Notes under the pieces: generated by a model
Databases searched by the model: none
Told to the model about the DNA's origin: nothing
What the model saw: the letters and a program-made list of their open reading frames with translations, nothing else
Position numbers and translations under genes: made by a program
NCBI GenBank assembly: GCA_040274765.1
Contig: JBEMAY010000007.1
Coordinates: forward strand, 5,628-69,627
Reading direction: 5' to 3'
Source: Psychrobacillus sp040274765
GTDB taxonomy: Bacteria; Bacillota; Bacilli; Bacillales_A; Planococcaceae
DNA: 64,000 nucleotides
Shown: positions 42,578-51,149 of the stretch, piece by piece
How positions within the stretch are numbered: the stretch's first letter is position 1
Layout: every line of letters starts with the position of its first letter

Positions 42578-42799
42578 AAATGCCACTCCTTATCGAAAAA
42601 TATGTAACTGAAAAAAACATTAAAGCGATACTACATTACTATTCTATAAAAATAGGTTGAAGTCCTTCTTCTCTTCATCTATGCTATTCAAAGTTGTAAA
42701 GTAAATGAAAAATTCAGAAAAAACTTCCATTTTAAAAGGATTAATCATACAATGAAATTAGAACGGTCGTTCAAATTAACGGAAGGAGATTATTTTGTA

Positions 42800-43393
42800 T
42801 TGAGTAGGCGTTATGACAGCGAAGAGGCAAAACGGATCATTAAGGAAAAGGCTTTTGAATTGTTTTCATTACATGGCTATAATCAGACCTCAATCGCAGA
42901 CGTTTCTAAAGCTTCTGGATTTAGTAAAGGTCACATTTACTATCATTTTGAAAACAAAGAGAAGTTGTTTGTCCTATTAGCACAGAATTCCATGCATGAT
43001 TGGTATTCAAAATGGACGGATGTCGAACAAAATTATTCATCAGCCACTGAAAAATGGTACGGAATGGCCAAGCATGTTTTGTACAATTATCAAACTCCAT
43101 TGCTTAAAGCTGGAGAGGAATTGGCAGCTAATCCTAAATCATCATTGGAATCGGTCCGAAAGTTATATGAACTTGCGGTAGTGCCAATGAGCTCTTATCG
43201 TTCAATCTTTATAGAAGGAATTGAATGTGGTGAGTTCGAAAACGGCAATGTTGATGAATGGACTGCTCTGTTAGGAACTTGGCTCGGGGGATTATGTCAA
43301 TTGACCAATACACAGCCATTACAGTCACTTGAGCCTTTATTTGAACAAGCAATCACTATATTTTTAAGTTCAATAAAGAAAAGGGGAAACTGA
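42800..43393 (+). CDS. TetR-family regulator
   Basis: A helix-turn-helix repressor: IIKEKAFELFSLHGYNQTSIADVSKASGFSKGHIYYHFENKEKLF. The TTG at 42800, with GGAAGGAG upstream, gives the usual short N-terminus (197 residues). ATG 42752 with AAAAGGA is a possible 213-residue alternative. It is the first gene of a TetR-SGNH hydrolase-SDR run with one- and two-base gaps and probably controls it. Confidence 0.85.
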   Translation: MSRRYDSEEAKRIIKEKAFELFSLHGYNQTSIADVSKASGFSKGHIYYHFENKEKLFVLLAQNSMHDWYSKWTDVEQNYSSATEKWYGMAKHVLYNYQTPLLKAGEELAANPKSSLESVRKLYELAVVPMSSYRSIFIEGIECGEFENGNVDEWTALLGTWLGGLCQLTNTQPLQSLEPLFEQAITIFLSSIKKRGN

Positions 43394-43394
43394 T

Positions 43395-44093
43395 ATGAAA
43401 GTTGCATTAATTGGTGACAGTTTAACAGAGGGGCGACCTGGCGTTTCGTTTGTAAATATTTTAAAAGAGAAATTTCCAAATGGTTCTTTTGTGAATCTTG
43501 GAAAACCAGGGGAGACTGTAAAAAGTCTATATAGTCGCCTTATCAAAACAGAGTTAGATTCTAATTTTGATTTGGTTTTTCTTTGGGTTGGTACGAATGA
43601 CGTGTATTCAAAGCTTTTGAAGGTTCAGGCGCAACCAGTAGCTGAACATCATGATGAATTTATAAAGCTTTACCAGCAAGTTTTAGAAATGGTAATTCCT
43701 ACTACCAAGAAGGTGGTGACGGTTTCACCCTCTATAGTAGGTGAACAGCTTGAAAATCATACTAACAAGGAAATTAAAGAATTATCTGCTCTTATCAAAT
43801 CTTTAAGTGAAAAAGAGCTAATAGATTATATGAATCTTCATGCCATTTTTGAGAAAGAATTGGCTAACAGCGACAGCTCCACTTATATTTCAACTAATCC
43901 ATTTCGAGTTATGTTTGATGTATTCTTCTACAAAAGTGAAGCAAGGATTGATCGATTATCAAGCCAGCGTGGTTTAAAACTTACCTTAGATGGAATACAT
44001 CTAAACAGCACCGGAGCAAGAATTGTTGCAGATGAGTATGCCAGTGTGATGAGAAGTACACTTGGTGATATTTCAATTATGGAAGTTTCTTAA
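43395..44093 (+). CDS. SGNH/GDSL-family hydrolase
   Basis: A 232-residue esterase/lipase-type hydrolase: block I IGDSLTEG (nucleophile Ser), block II Gly in LGKPGETV, block III GTND, and block V DGIHLNSTG with the Asp-x-x-His pair. All catalytic parts are present, with no signal peptide, so it acts in the cytosol. Starts one base after the TetR stop. Confidence 0.88.
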   Translation: MKVALIGDSLTEGRPGVSFVNILKEKFPNGSFVNLGKPGETVKSLYSRLIKTELDSNFDLVFLWVGTNDVYSKLLKVQAQPVAEHHDEFIKLYQQVLEMVIPTTKKVVTVSPSIVGEQLENHTNKEIKELSALIKSLSEKELIDYMNLHAIFEKELANSDSSTYISTNPFRVMFDVFFYKSEARIDRLSSQRGLKLTLDGIHLNSTGARIVADEYASVMRSTLGDISIMEVS

Positions 44094-44095
44094 GG

Positions 44096-44914
44096 ATGGA
44101 AGCAAAAAGAAAAGTTGCGATTGTTACTGGTGGAGCCTCCGGAATTGGTAAAGCAATTTGCGAAGAACTCATCACTCAACAGGTGTTTGTCATAATAGCA
44201 GATGTAAATAAGATAGAAGGTAAAGTTGTGGAGGATGAGCTTAACCGACAACAGAGCTGTGGGCGGTATGAGTATGTGGATGTAGCTGATCAAGTAAGGA
44301 TGGAAGAGTTGGTACAGAATACTTTTAACGAATATGGCAGGCTGGATTATCTGTTTAATAACGCAGGTATTACTATGTATGGTGAGTTGTATGATGTTTC
44401 AATAGAGGATTGGAAACATATCGTAAATATCAATCTATGGGGAGTCATTCATGGGACACAGATTGGCTACAAGATCATGAAAGAGCAAGGCTTTGGTCAC
44501 ATTGTAAATACTTCCTCGGCAGCAGGATTGGGCCCGGCTCCTCTGACTGCAGCATACGCCGCTACGAAACATGCTGTAATTGGGCTCACAACCTCGTTGC
44601 ATTATGAGGCAAAAGAACATGGTGTGAAAGTAAGTGTACTTTGTCCCACGTTTGTAGATACGCCCATCTTTTCAAATGCTGTAGCTATTAATATGGATAA
44701 GCATAAAATGATTCAACAGATGAAAAAGCAGAAGTTAATGACTCCTGAAAAGCTAGCAAAGATTACACTAAATGGTGTTCATCATAACACCCCTATCATT
44801 TGTCCAATGCCTATGAGACGAACAATGGATATCTTTTTTTCGTTGTTTCCGATAGCACATAGTAAGCTAATGGACTATGTTTGCAAAGTTGGAAGGAAAG
44901 CTCGAATATCATAG
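44096..44914 (+). CDS. Short-chain dehydrogenase/reductase
   Basis: A 272-residue classical SDR. Cofactor motif VTGGASGIGKAIC (TGxxxGxG), NNAG at about residue 85, catalytic Ser in NTSSAAG and YAATK (Tyr-x-x-x-Lys). The longer C-terminus (MRRTMDIFFSLFPIAHSKLMDYV) suggests membrane association, as in SDRs acting on lipid substrates. With the SGNH hydrolase gene two bases upstream, a lipid or ester substrate is likely. Confidence 0.9.
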   Translation: MEAKRKVAIVTGGASGIGKAICEELITQQVFVIIADVNKIEGKVVEDELNRQQSCGRYEYVDVADQVRMEELVQNTFNEYGRLDYLFNNAGITMYGELYDVSIEDWKHIVNINLWGVIHGTQIGYKIMKEQGFGHIVNTSSAAGLGPAPLTAAYAATKHAVIGLTTSLHYEAKEHGVKVSVLCPTFVDTPIFSNAVAINMDKHKMIQQMKKQKLMTPEKLAKITLNGVHHNTPIICPMPMRRTMDIFFSLFPIAHSKLMDYVCKVGRKARIS

Positions 44915-44928
44915 TGTTAAATACTTCA

Positions 44929-44961
44929 AGAAGCCCTTCCTCGTCACGGAGAAGGGCTTTG
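44929..44961 (+). terminator. Intrinsic terminator after the TetR-SGNH-SDR operon
   Basis: AAGCCCTTC (44931-44939) pairs with GAAGGGCTT (44951-44959). Confidence 0.8.
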
Positions 44962-44974
44962 TAGTTTATAGCTA

Positions 44975-45154
44975 TTAAAGAACCGGATAATAGGCTTCAA
45001 AGCTTGGATGACAATAAAATGGGGGTTTTGCTCCAATTTCGGGTAGCTTAAAGGGCTTGGCGTTAGAGTTATATTGTACATTTACCTTTGCACTGGAGTA
45101 ATTCGTGAGTAGTGTTTCTGCCCCTTGGTTAAGTATTAACAAATGATTGTTCAA
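44975..45154 (-). CDS. Hypothetical small protein, 59 aa
   Basis: An unrecognised small protein: NNHLLILNQGAETLL ... KLPEIGAKPPFYCHPSFEAYYPVL. TTG 45154 is preferred because AAGGAGG is seven bases before it; the ATG at 45160 is too close to that site. No signal or membrane segment. Codon use and the strong ribosome site are the only support. Confidence 0.4.
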   Translation of the reverse strand: MNNHLLILNQGAETLLTNYSSAKVNVQYNSNAKPFKLPEIGAKPPFYCHPSFEAYYPVL

Positions 45155-45283
45155 CTGCATTCCTCCTTTTAAATAATAATTTATTCTTTCATCGAAAAGT
45201 AGGCACAGCACGAAGATTATTATCACCGATATAGGTAAGTACACATAAAGTAGTTCGAGGATTAAACAAGAAGGGAGATATTA

Positions 45284-46204
45284 TTGTCCGAACAACATGA
45301 GCACAATCAAAAGTACCCTATGAACCCAAACTACGGCAAAATAACAAAGTTTCAGGAAGTTCCAATTACGGTGCCGGAGCAGCGTCAGTTAAGACAGCCT
45401 GGTCTGGAAAGTCTGATGCATCCAAGGCCAATTATAGAGAATCCTAACTATACGGGAACGGGTAAGTTACTTGGCAAGGCTGTCTTAATAACAGGGGGAG
45501 ACAGTGGGATGGGAGCGGCCGCAGCTATTGCGTTTGCAAAGGAAGGAGCAGACGTTGCCATCGCTTATCTTGATGAGCACGAAGATGCCTATCGTACAAG
45601 AAATAGGATCGAGGAGCTTGGGCAACGTTGTTTACTGTTGCCGGGAGATTTGCGAGACAAGGAGCATTGTAAGTATATAGTAGATGCAACTGTTCAAGCT
45701 TTTGGACAGTTAGATGTTTTATGTAATCATGTAGGAATTCAATTCCAGCAGCTAAGTCTTTTAGATATTACAGATGAGCAATTTGACGATACGTTTAAAG
45801 TTAATATTTATTCCCATTTCTACACCACACGAGCAGCTATACCACATCTTAAGCCCGGGAGCTCTATTATCAATACTGCTTCCGTCGTTGCATATGAAGG
45901 CCATAAGCATTTAATGGATTATACGGCTACTAAAGCAGCAAATGTAGGGTTTACTCGCGCCCTTGCCAATAACCTAGTAAGCCAAGGGATTAGGGTCAAT
46001 GCAATTGCACCGGGGAGAATATGGACACCGTTGATCCCTGCTAGTTTTTCAGCAGATGAGGTTACACAAGCTGGAAATCCGATGGAACGACAAGGTCAAC
46101 CTTTCGAGCTAGCACCTACCTTTGTTTATCTAGCCTCAGATGATTCACGTTTTGTCACTGGTCAAACCCTTCATGTTAATGGCGGGCAAATCACGTCTTC
46201 TTAA
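45284..46204 (+). CDS. SDR-family oxidoreductase (general-stress YhdF/YhxC type)
   Basis: A 306-residue short-chain dehydrogenase with the extra N-terminal segment (about 45 residues, QRQLRQPGLESLMHPRPI) typical of this subgroup. Cofactor motif ITGGDSGMGAAAAIAFAKEGADV, catalytic NTASVVAYEGHKHLMDYTATKAA (Ser and Tyr-x-x-x-Lys), and GQTLHVNGGQ at the C-terminus. TTG start with AGAAGGGAG upstream. Relatives in Bacillus belong to the general stress response; the substrate is unknown. Confidence 0.9.
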   Translation: MSEQHEHNQKYPMNPNYGKITKFQEVPITVPEQRQLRQPGLESLMHPRPIIENPNYTGTGKLLGKAVLITGGDSGMGAAAAIAFAKEGADVAIAYLDEHEDAYRTRNRIEELGQRCLLLPGDLRDKEHCKYIVDATVQAFGQLDVLCNHVGIQFQQLSLLDITDEQFDDTFKVNIYSHFYTTRAAIPHLKPGSSIINTASVVAYEGHKHLMDYTATKAANVGFTRALANNLVSQGIRVNAIAPGRIWTPLIPASFSADEVTQAGNPMERQGQPFELAPTFVYLASDDSRFVTGQTLHVNGGQITSS

Positions 46205-46215
46205 AAAGTTCTATT

Positions 46216-46245
46216 AAGACCATGTCCTTGTGATTTGGTCTTTTA
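46216..46245 (+). terminator. Weak intrinsic terminator after the SDR gene
   Basis: AAGACCA (46216-46222) pairs with TGGTCTT (46236-46242), then TTA. A second AT-rich hairpin TTAGTAT-GAAT-ATACTAA followed by T5 lies at 46275-46296. Confidence 0.6.
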
Positions 46246-46401
46246 TGCTTGTAAATATTTTTTTGGCTAACACATTAGTATGAATATACTAATTTTTCCT
46301 TTAATGAGTTTATCATCCATGTGTTTAGGTTATATAGATAAAATGAATGTCGAATTTTGTAATAGTCGTATGGGCATTCAGTTTTAAAGGAGGTATTGGT
46401 T

Positions 46402-47028
46402 ATGAAAAAGAGAATTTTAGGTATCACAGCTCTTACTCTGTTGCTTGCAGCCTGCTCTGATGAGGAGACGACAGGGAAGGAAAAAGACCAAACGGAAGAA
46501 ACCAAGCAAGAAGAAGTTGTAGAAGATGAGGAATTTTCACTCGAGGTGACGGATGAAGAATGGCTAGCATTATCTAACCAAAGTAAGTGGTGGGAGGAAA
46601 ATGATTTAACTGAGCCAGAATTTGGACAAGCCGTAATCGTACAATTTGATGAGGATACAATCCCTGAAGTAGTTATTCCTTATACACAAGCTAAAGAGGA
46701 GCCCCAAGGCCTATTAATTGGGAAGTATAATGAAACCGATGAAAAGTGGGCTATTTTTCAAAATGTACCGATTGATAACAGCTTGAAAATAGAAATCCTA
46801 GAAGACAAACTAACTTTCAGTAACGGTACTGAAGTACTTGTTACTCAAGAAAGTGATGATACAAACAAAACTTTAGCAACCTATAAATACTCAAAAGAAG
46901 ATGATGAAGTAGTAGCTACAAGAATTGATGTAGATGTGGACCAACCTATCGAGGTGGATCCGGCAGAAAATACTATTAGCTATTTTGTTGATGGAGAAGA
47001 GAAGAAAGAGACGGTAGAAGAGGAGTAA
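46402..47028 (+). CDS. Acidic lipoprotein, 208 aa
   Basis: A lipoprotein with signal MKKRILGITALTLLLAACS; lipobox LAAC near residues 15-18. A Glu/Asp/Lys-rich linker (about 20-45) precedes a beta-rich domain with repeated VIVQFDEDTIPEVVIPYTQ and EVLVTQESDDTNKTLATYKYS. No family recognised. ATG 46402 has AAAGGAGGT correctly spaced. Confidence 0.65.
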   Translation: MKKRILGITALTLLLAACSDEETTGKEKDQTEETKQEEVVEDEEFSLEVTDEEWLALSNQSKWWEENDLTEPEFGQAVIVQFDEDTIPEVVIPYTQAKEEPQGLLIGKYNETDEKWAIFQNVPIDNSLKIEILEDKLTFSNGTEVLVTQESDDTNKTLATYKYSKEDDEVVATRIDVDVDQPIEVDPAENTISYFVDGEEKKETVEEE

Positions 47029-47075
47029 TCATCTTCTTCACTATCCTGACTCGTACAGAATTACAGTACGCAAAA

Positions 47076-47113
47076 AAAAACAGTCCCTAAAATTCTTCTA
47101 GGGGCTGTTTTTA
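47076..47113. terminator. Bidirectional intrinsic terminator
   Basis: AAAAACAGTCCCTA pairs with TAGGGGCTGTTTTT, between convergent lipoprotein genes. Confidence 0.88.
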
Positions 47114-47449
47114 TATGACCTCATTGTAAAGAATTCCTTCTCCGTCCTCTAGCTCTATAACTTTTAAGTAACTCTCATTTTTAACGAAAACACTTTTATA
47201 TACTTTATTGCCATCTTTATCTTCAAAAAAGATAACTCGAGTTTCTTCGTTATCCGTCTCAAAATTTGCTAAGTATACTTGCAGATCAATAATATTATTT
47301 AAAATAGGATACTCGGGTAAATCAGTGAGGACTTGATTTTCTTCTGGTAACTCTTCTATTAACTCAACGGGTACTACCTCTTCCTCTTGAGGACTAGAAC
47401 AACCCGTCAGTATAACAGATCCTACGATAGCTATTAATAATTTCTTCAC
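47111..47449 (-). CDS. Small lipoprotein, 112 aa
   Basis: Signal KKLLIAIVGSVILTGCSS with lipobox LTGC near residues 15-18, an acidic linker, then a short beta-rich domain (NEETRVIFFEDKDGNKVYKSVFVKNESYLKVIELEDGEG). Family not recognised. GTG 47449 has AAGGAG upstream; the longer frame starts outside any ribosome site. Convergent with the acidic lipoprotein gene. Confidence 0.6.
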   Translation of the reverse strand: MKKLLIAIVGSVILTGCSSPQEEEVVPVELIEELPEENQVLTDLPEYPILNNIIDLQVYLANFETDNEETRVIFFEDKDGNKVYKSVFVKNESYLKVIELEDGEGILYNEVI

Positions 47450-47639
47450 TTTGCAGGCTCCTTTATAAATTTTTATATGACGCATTTTTGGAATAAAAGT
47501 TATCCCTTAAATAGTTATCCTAAAATACTGAATATATGAAGTCAAATGATAGCTCTTTCCAAGTTGTCACCTTTCAAGAAAAATCGTAATAGTATAAGCA
47601 GATAAGAACTTTTATGAAGCGACATTTAGGAGTGTGCGT

Positions 47640-49073
47640 ATGCCTGCTATTACGGGAAAACAGTATATAGATCGGATAGATCAGTTAAATACGGAAATTT
47701 GGATTGACGGAAAAAGAGTTACCGGTAAAATTTCACAGCATCCAGCATTTAAAGGTGCGATGCTGAGCCAAGCAGCATTGTTTGATATGCAGCATGACCC
47801 AAAATTAAAAGATATATTAACATACCCTTCCCCGAGCACAGGAGATGCTGTTGGGCTTTCTTTTATAGAGCCAAAGACAAAAGAGGACTTAGTAAAAAAA
47901 AGAATAATGGTTCAGGAATGGGCTCGAGCAACCAATGGTTTAATGGGAAGAAGCCCGGATTACATGAATACAACTTTAATGGCCTATGCCTCTTCCGCAA
48001 AACTCCTAGAAGGTGAAAGTAACTGTTTCCCTCAGTATCTCCAATCCTATTATGAATATGTACGAGAAAATGATTTAACTTTAACCCACAGTTTCATTGA
48101 GCCACAGGTGAACCGAGCTTTCTACTATTTAGAAAATGAAAAAGAGCCAATTGCAGCCAAAGTAGTAGGCGAGAATGAGGATGGAATTATTATAAAAGGA
48201 GCTCGCCTGCTTGCAACGCAAGGTGGTATGACGGATGAAATATTAGTGTACTCCATTGGATCAGTTTTAGATGAAGGAAAAGGTTATTTGTTCTCCATAC
48301 CAAGTAACACGAAGGGTGTAAAATTTATATGTCGGGAGTCATTAGTTGGTGGGGAATCTTCGTTCGATTATCCACTTAGCTCCAAATATGAGGAAATGGA
48401 TACAATTGTAGTTTTCGATGATGTGATTGTCCCATGGGAACGTGTATTTATTTATGATAATACACTAGTGGCCAATGAATTTATGCTGAGCAGCTCCTTT
48501 CAGCCCTTCACTTTGCACCAGGTAATAGCCAGACAGATTGTTAAAACTGAGTTTGTCTTAGGAATTGTCCAGTCTATTATTAAAACTATTAATATTGCCG
48601 AGTATCAGCATGTACAAGAAAAGGCGTCCGAAGTAATTGTTGCGCTAGAGTCATTGAAAGCACTATTAATGAAATCGGAGATGGAGGCAAAAATAAATAA
48701 ATTTGGATTAATGGAGCCGGATCGGGCAACGTTGCATGTGGCAATCACTATTTATCCTAAGGTTTATCCTAGAATAACTGAAATCGTCCAGCTGTTGGGA
48801 GCGAGTGGCCTAATGACTATTCCAACAGAAGCCGATTTTAACTCGCCGCTTAGGAAAGACCTTGATCAATATTTGCAGGCAAAGGCAGCCCCAGCTGAAG
48901 AACGTGTAAAGCTATTCCGCCTTGCTTGGGACCTTACGATGAGTCCTTTTGGAACAAGACAAACCATTTATGAGCGTTTTTTCTTTGGGGATCCTATACG
49001 CGTAGCAAGCCAGCTCTACTTTGCCTATGATAAGGAGCCTTATGTGCAACGTATTAAAGATATATTGAAGTGA
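47640..49073 (+). CDS. hpaB: 4-hydroxyphenylacetate 3-monooxygenase-type flavin hydroxylase (HpaB family)
   Basis: A 477-residue oxygenase of the HpaB/PvcC family, which hydroxylates phenolic substrates using reduced FAD from a separate reductase. Family blocks: ARATNGLMGRSPDYMNTTLMAYASS, THSFIEPQVNR, GARLLATQGGMTDEILVYS, FDDVIVPWERVFIYDN and the end FGTRQTIYERFFFGDPIRVASQLY. ATG 47640 has TTAGGAG upstream. No reductase (HpaC) is adjacent. The aromatic substrate is unknown. Confidence 0.88.
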   Translation: MPAITGKQYIDRIDQLNTEIWIDGKRVTGKISQHPAFKGAMLSQAALFDMQHDPKLKDILTYPSPSTGDAVGLSFIEPKTKEDLVKKRIMVQEWARATNGLMGRSPDYMNTTLMAYASSAKLLEGESNCFPQYLQSYYEYVRENDLTLTHSFIEPQVNRAFYYLENEKEPIAAKVVGENEDGIIIKGARLLATQGGMTDEILVYSIGSVLDEGKGYLFSIPSNTKGVKFICRESLVGGESSFDYPLSSKYEEMDTIVVFDDVIVPWERVFIYDNTLVANEFMLSSSFQPFTLHQVIARQIVKTEFVLGIVQSIIKTINIAEYQHVQEKASEVIVALESLKALLMKSEMEAKINKFGLMEPDRATLHVAITIYPKVYPRITEIVQLLGASGLMTIPTEADFNSPLRKDLDQYLQAKAAPAEERVKLFRLAWDLTMSPFGTRQTIYERFFFGDPIRVASQLYFAYDKEPYVQRIKDILK

Positions 49074-49122
49074 TAGGGAATGAATTTAGAAACAGACTTG
49101 CAGTAATACCGAAAAAATAGAG

Positions 49123-49238
49123 AATCGGTCGGTTTTGGCAAATAATCGGACGGTTCCGTGAGAAAATCGGTCGGTTATGGTGCATAATCGGTCGGTCTCC
49201 GCGAATAATCGGTCGGTCGCAATCCATAATCGGTCGGT
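49123..49238. repeat. Periodic array, core AATCGGTCGGT every 21 bp exactly
   Basis: The core starts at 49123, 49144, 49165, 49186, 49207 and 49228: six copies at constant 21-bp steps, five identical and one (49144) with AATCGGACGGT. The 10-base linkers vary freely. It lies in the 3' intergenic space between the hpaB-type gene and a convergent gene, just before their shared terminator. 21 bp is two helical turns. On the minus strand it reads as heptads (DRPI), which I regard as incidental. Confidence 0.93.
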
Positions 49239-49255
49239 CAACGAAGTCACTAATT

Positions 49256-49300
49256 AGAAAAGGCAAGGATGCGAATTTCTGCATCCTTGCCTTTTCTTTA
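49256..49300. terminator. Bidirectional intrinsic terminator
   Basis: A perfect 17-bp stem (arms 49256-49272 and 49281-49297, GGCAAGGATGC core) between convergent genes. Confidence 0.93.
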
Positions 49301-50422
49301 TTTCCTTCTTCTAATAAGCGATGAGTTAACCTCGTTCATCGATGCACAACCAGACAAAGCTAACGTAACATCGATATCGTTTATCATATTTCGGAGAACG
49401 TGCTCGACCCCATGCTCACCTGCAACGGATAAACCATAGATGAAAGGTCTGCCAAGTAAAACTACATCAGCCCCTAGAGCTTTTGCTTTAATGACATCAG
49501 AGCCACGTCGGATGCCACTATCCAATAGTACTGGAATATTCCCCTGAATAACTTCCGCAACAGAAGGGAGGGCCTCTAATGAAGAAATACACCCATCCAG
49601 CTGTCTACCACCGTGATTAGAGACTATAATTCCATCGACCCCGTGGTGTAAAGCCTTTCTTGCATCTTCCTCATGCAGGATACCTTTAAGCAATATGGGA
49701 AGCTTCGTATGCTCCTTGATGGTTTTAAGATTTTCCCATGTTAAGGATGGATTAAAGATAATATCTACAATATTTTTGATGACCTCCGGATCGTCAGCGG
49801 AAGGAGGGCTAGTAAATCGACCTTGAAACACTGGGTCGTGTAAGTAGTTTGAAGCACCTTTTCCCAATTTTAAAGGAGAATAGCGATTGTTCAAATCACG
49901 CTCTCTATTTCCAAGAAGTGAGGTGTCAATCGTAATAACAATTGCGGAATAACCCGCTTTTTCTGCACGTCGCACCATACTGATCGCCATTTCTTCATCA
50001 TTGGACCAATATAATTGATACCAACGAGGGGTGTCTCCTAGGTTAGATGCAATATCCTCTAAGCAATAGGAAGATAATGTACTAGCTATGAAAGGAACTC
50101 CGCATGTAGCAGCTGCTCGAGCCGAAGCTAGTTCTCCCAGCGGATGGAAAATACTTTGAACACCTATTGGTGCAAGTCCAAAAGAAGAAGGAAAGGTGGT
50201 GCCTAGTATAGTAGTTGATGTATCTCTAATACTAACGTCATTTAAATACTGAGGCACAATATGCCAATCTTCAAAGGCAGCTTCATTGGCACGAAGTGTG
50301 GTTTCATTGCCTGCACCGCTATGAACGTATGTAAACGGTCCTTTTTCGATAGATTTAGAAGCCATTTCTTCTAAAAGAGAAATAGAGTGTGGTAACTCCA
50401 ACTGTGTAATAGAACGGGACAT
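49298..50422 (-). CDS. FMN-dependent alpha-hydroxy-acid oxidase/dehydrogenase
   Basis: A 374-residue TIM-barrel flavoprotein related to lactate oxidase, glycolate oxidase and LldD. Active-site His is in VSNHGGRQLDG; FMN-phosphate motifs are LLDSGIRRGSDVIKAKALGADVVLLGRP. N-terminal YVHSGAGNETTLRANEAAF holds the substrate Tyr/Arg region. Substrate is a 2-hydroxy acid, perhaps lactate or a branched-chain derivative given the adjacent liv operon. AGGAGAT site. It is 16 bases after livF and may be co-transcribed with the operon. Confidence 0.88.
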   Translation of the reverse strand: MSRSITQLELPHSISLLEEMASKSIEKGPFTYVHSGAGNETTLRANEAAFEDWHIVPQYLNDVSIRDTSTTILGTTFPSSFGLAPIGVQSIFHPLGELASARAAATCGVPFIASTLSSYCLEDIASNLGDTPRWYQLYWSNDEEMAISMVRRAEKAGYSAIVITIDTSLLGNRERDLNNRYSPLKLGKGASNYLHDPVFQGRFTSPPSADDPEVIKNIVDIIFNPSLTWENLKTIKEHTKLPILLKGILHEEDARKALHHGVDGIIVSNHGGRQLDGCISSLEALPSVAEVIQGNIPVLLDSGIRRGSDVIKAKALGADVVLLGRPFIYGLSVAGEHGVEHVLRNMINDIDVTLALSGCASMNEVNSSLIRRRK

Positions 50423-50438
50423 ACAATCTCCTCCAATA

Positions 50439-51149
50439 CTAACTCGTTTTCTTACCTAAATATGCTTCCACAACACGTGGATCCTCTAGTAAGCTATTTG
50501 CTTCTCCGTTAATAATGATTTTTCCGGTCTCCATGACATAGCCATAGTCTGCTACTTTTAATGCCTGCTTTGCATTTTGTTCAACCAACAATACCGTAGT
50601 ACCACTTGCTTTAATTTCACGAATCATTTTAAAGATGTCAGCTACGATCAAAGGAGCTAGGCCCATAGATGGCTCATCTAAGAGCAGTAACTTAGGCTTA
50701 GATAGTAGAGCCCTTGCGATGGCAAGCATTTGTTGCTGCCCACCGGATAGGGTACCGCCTAACTGATCCTCTCGTTCTTTTAAAATGGGGAACTGCTCCA
50801 TAACATTTTCCAAATCTTTTTTTATATCCTTATCATTGCGATGGTATGCACCCATTTCTAGGTTTTCTAAAACAGTCATACTAGAAAGGATGGCTCTTCC
50901 TTCTGGGACAAGGGCAATGCCTTTTCGTACAAGCTGGTCTGGTCTCATTCCAGTAATGTTCTCGCCTAAAAACTCAACAGTTCCTTTTTGTGGCTTTAAT
51001 AGGCCGGCGATTGTCTTCATTGTTGTCGTTTTTCCTGCACCATTCGCACCAAGAAGTGTGACGACCTGACCCTGCTCTACTGCGAGGTTTACGTTTTTAA
51101 GAGCCTGTATTTTTCCATAAAATGTTTCAATTCCTGTAACCTTAAGCAA
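50439..51149 (-). CDS. livF: Branched-chain amino-acid ABC ATPase LivF
   Basis: A 236-residue ATPase of the HAAT family. Walker A GANGAGKTTT, signature LSGGQQQMLAIARAL and Walker B LLLLDEPSMGLAP. TTG 51149 is preferred because AGGAGG precedes it by nine bases; ATG 51158 abuts that site. It overlaps livG by eight bases. Confidence 0.92.
   Translation of the reverse strand: MLKVTGIETFYGKIQALKNVNLAVEQGQVVTLLGANGAGKTTTMKTIAGLLKPQKGTVEFLGENITGMRPDQLVRKGIALVPEGRAILSSMTVLENLEMGAYHRNDKDIKKDLENVMEQFPILKEREDQLGGTLSGGQQQMLAIARALLSKPKLLLLDEPSMGLAPLIVADIFKMIREIKASGTTVLLVEQNAKQALKVADYGYVMETGKIIINGEANSLLEDPRVVEAYLGKKTS

Noticed and set aside
36781..49238. Reading the periodic arrays as CRISPR
   Set aside because: Repeats of 10-11 bp with 10-base linkers are far too short, and no cas genes are present.
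49054..49284. Minus-strand frame with heptads DRPI-xxx
   Set aside because: It exists only because 21 is a multiple of three. It has no ribosome site, runs through a terminator and the hpaB-type stop, and its linkers are random.
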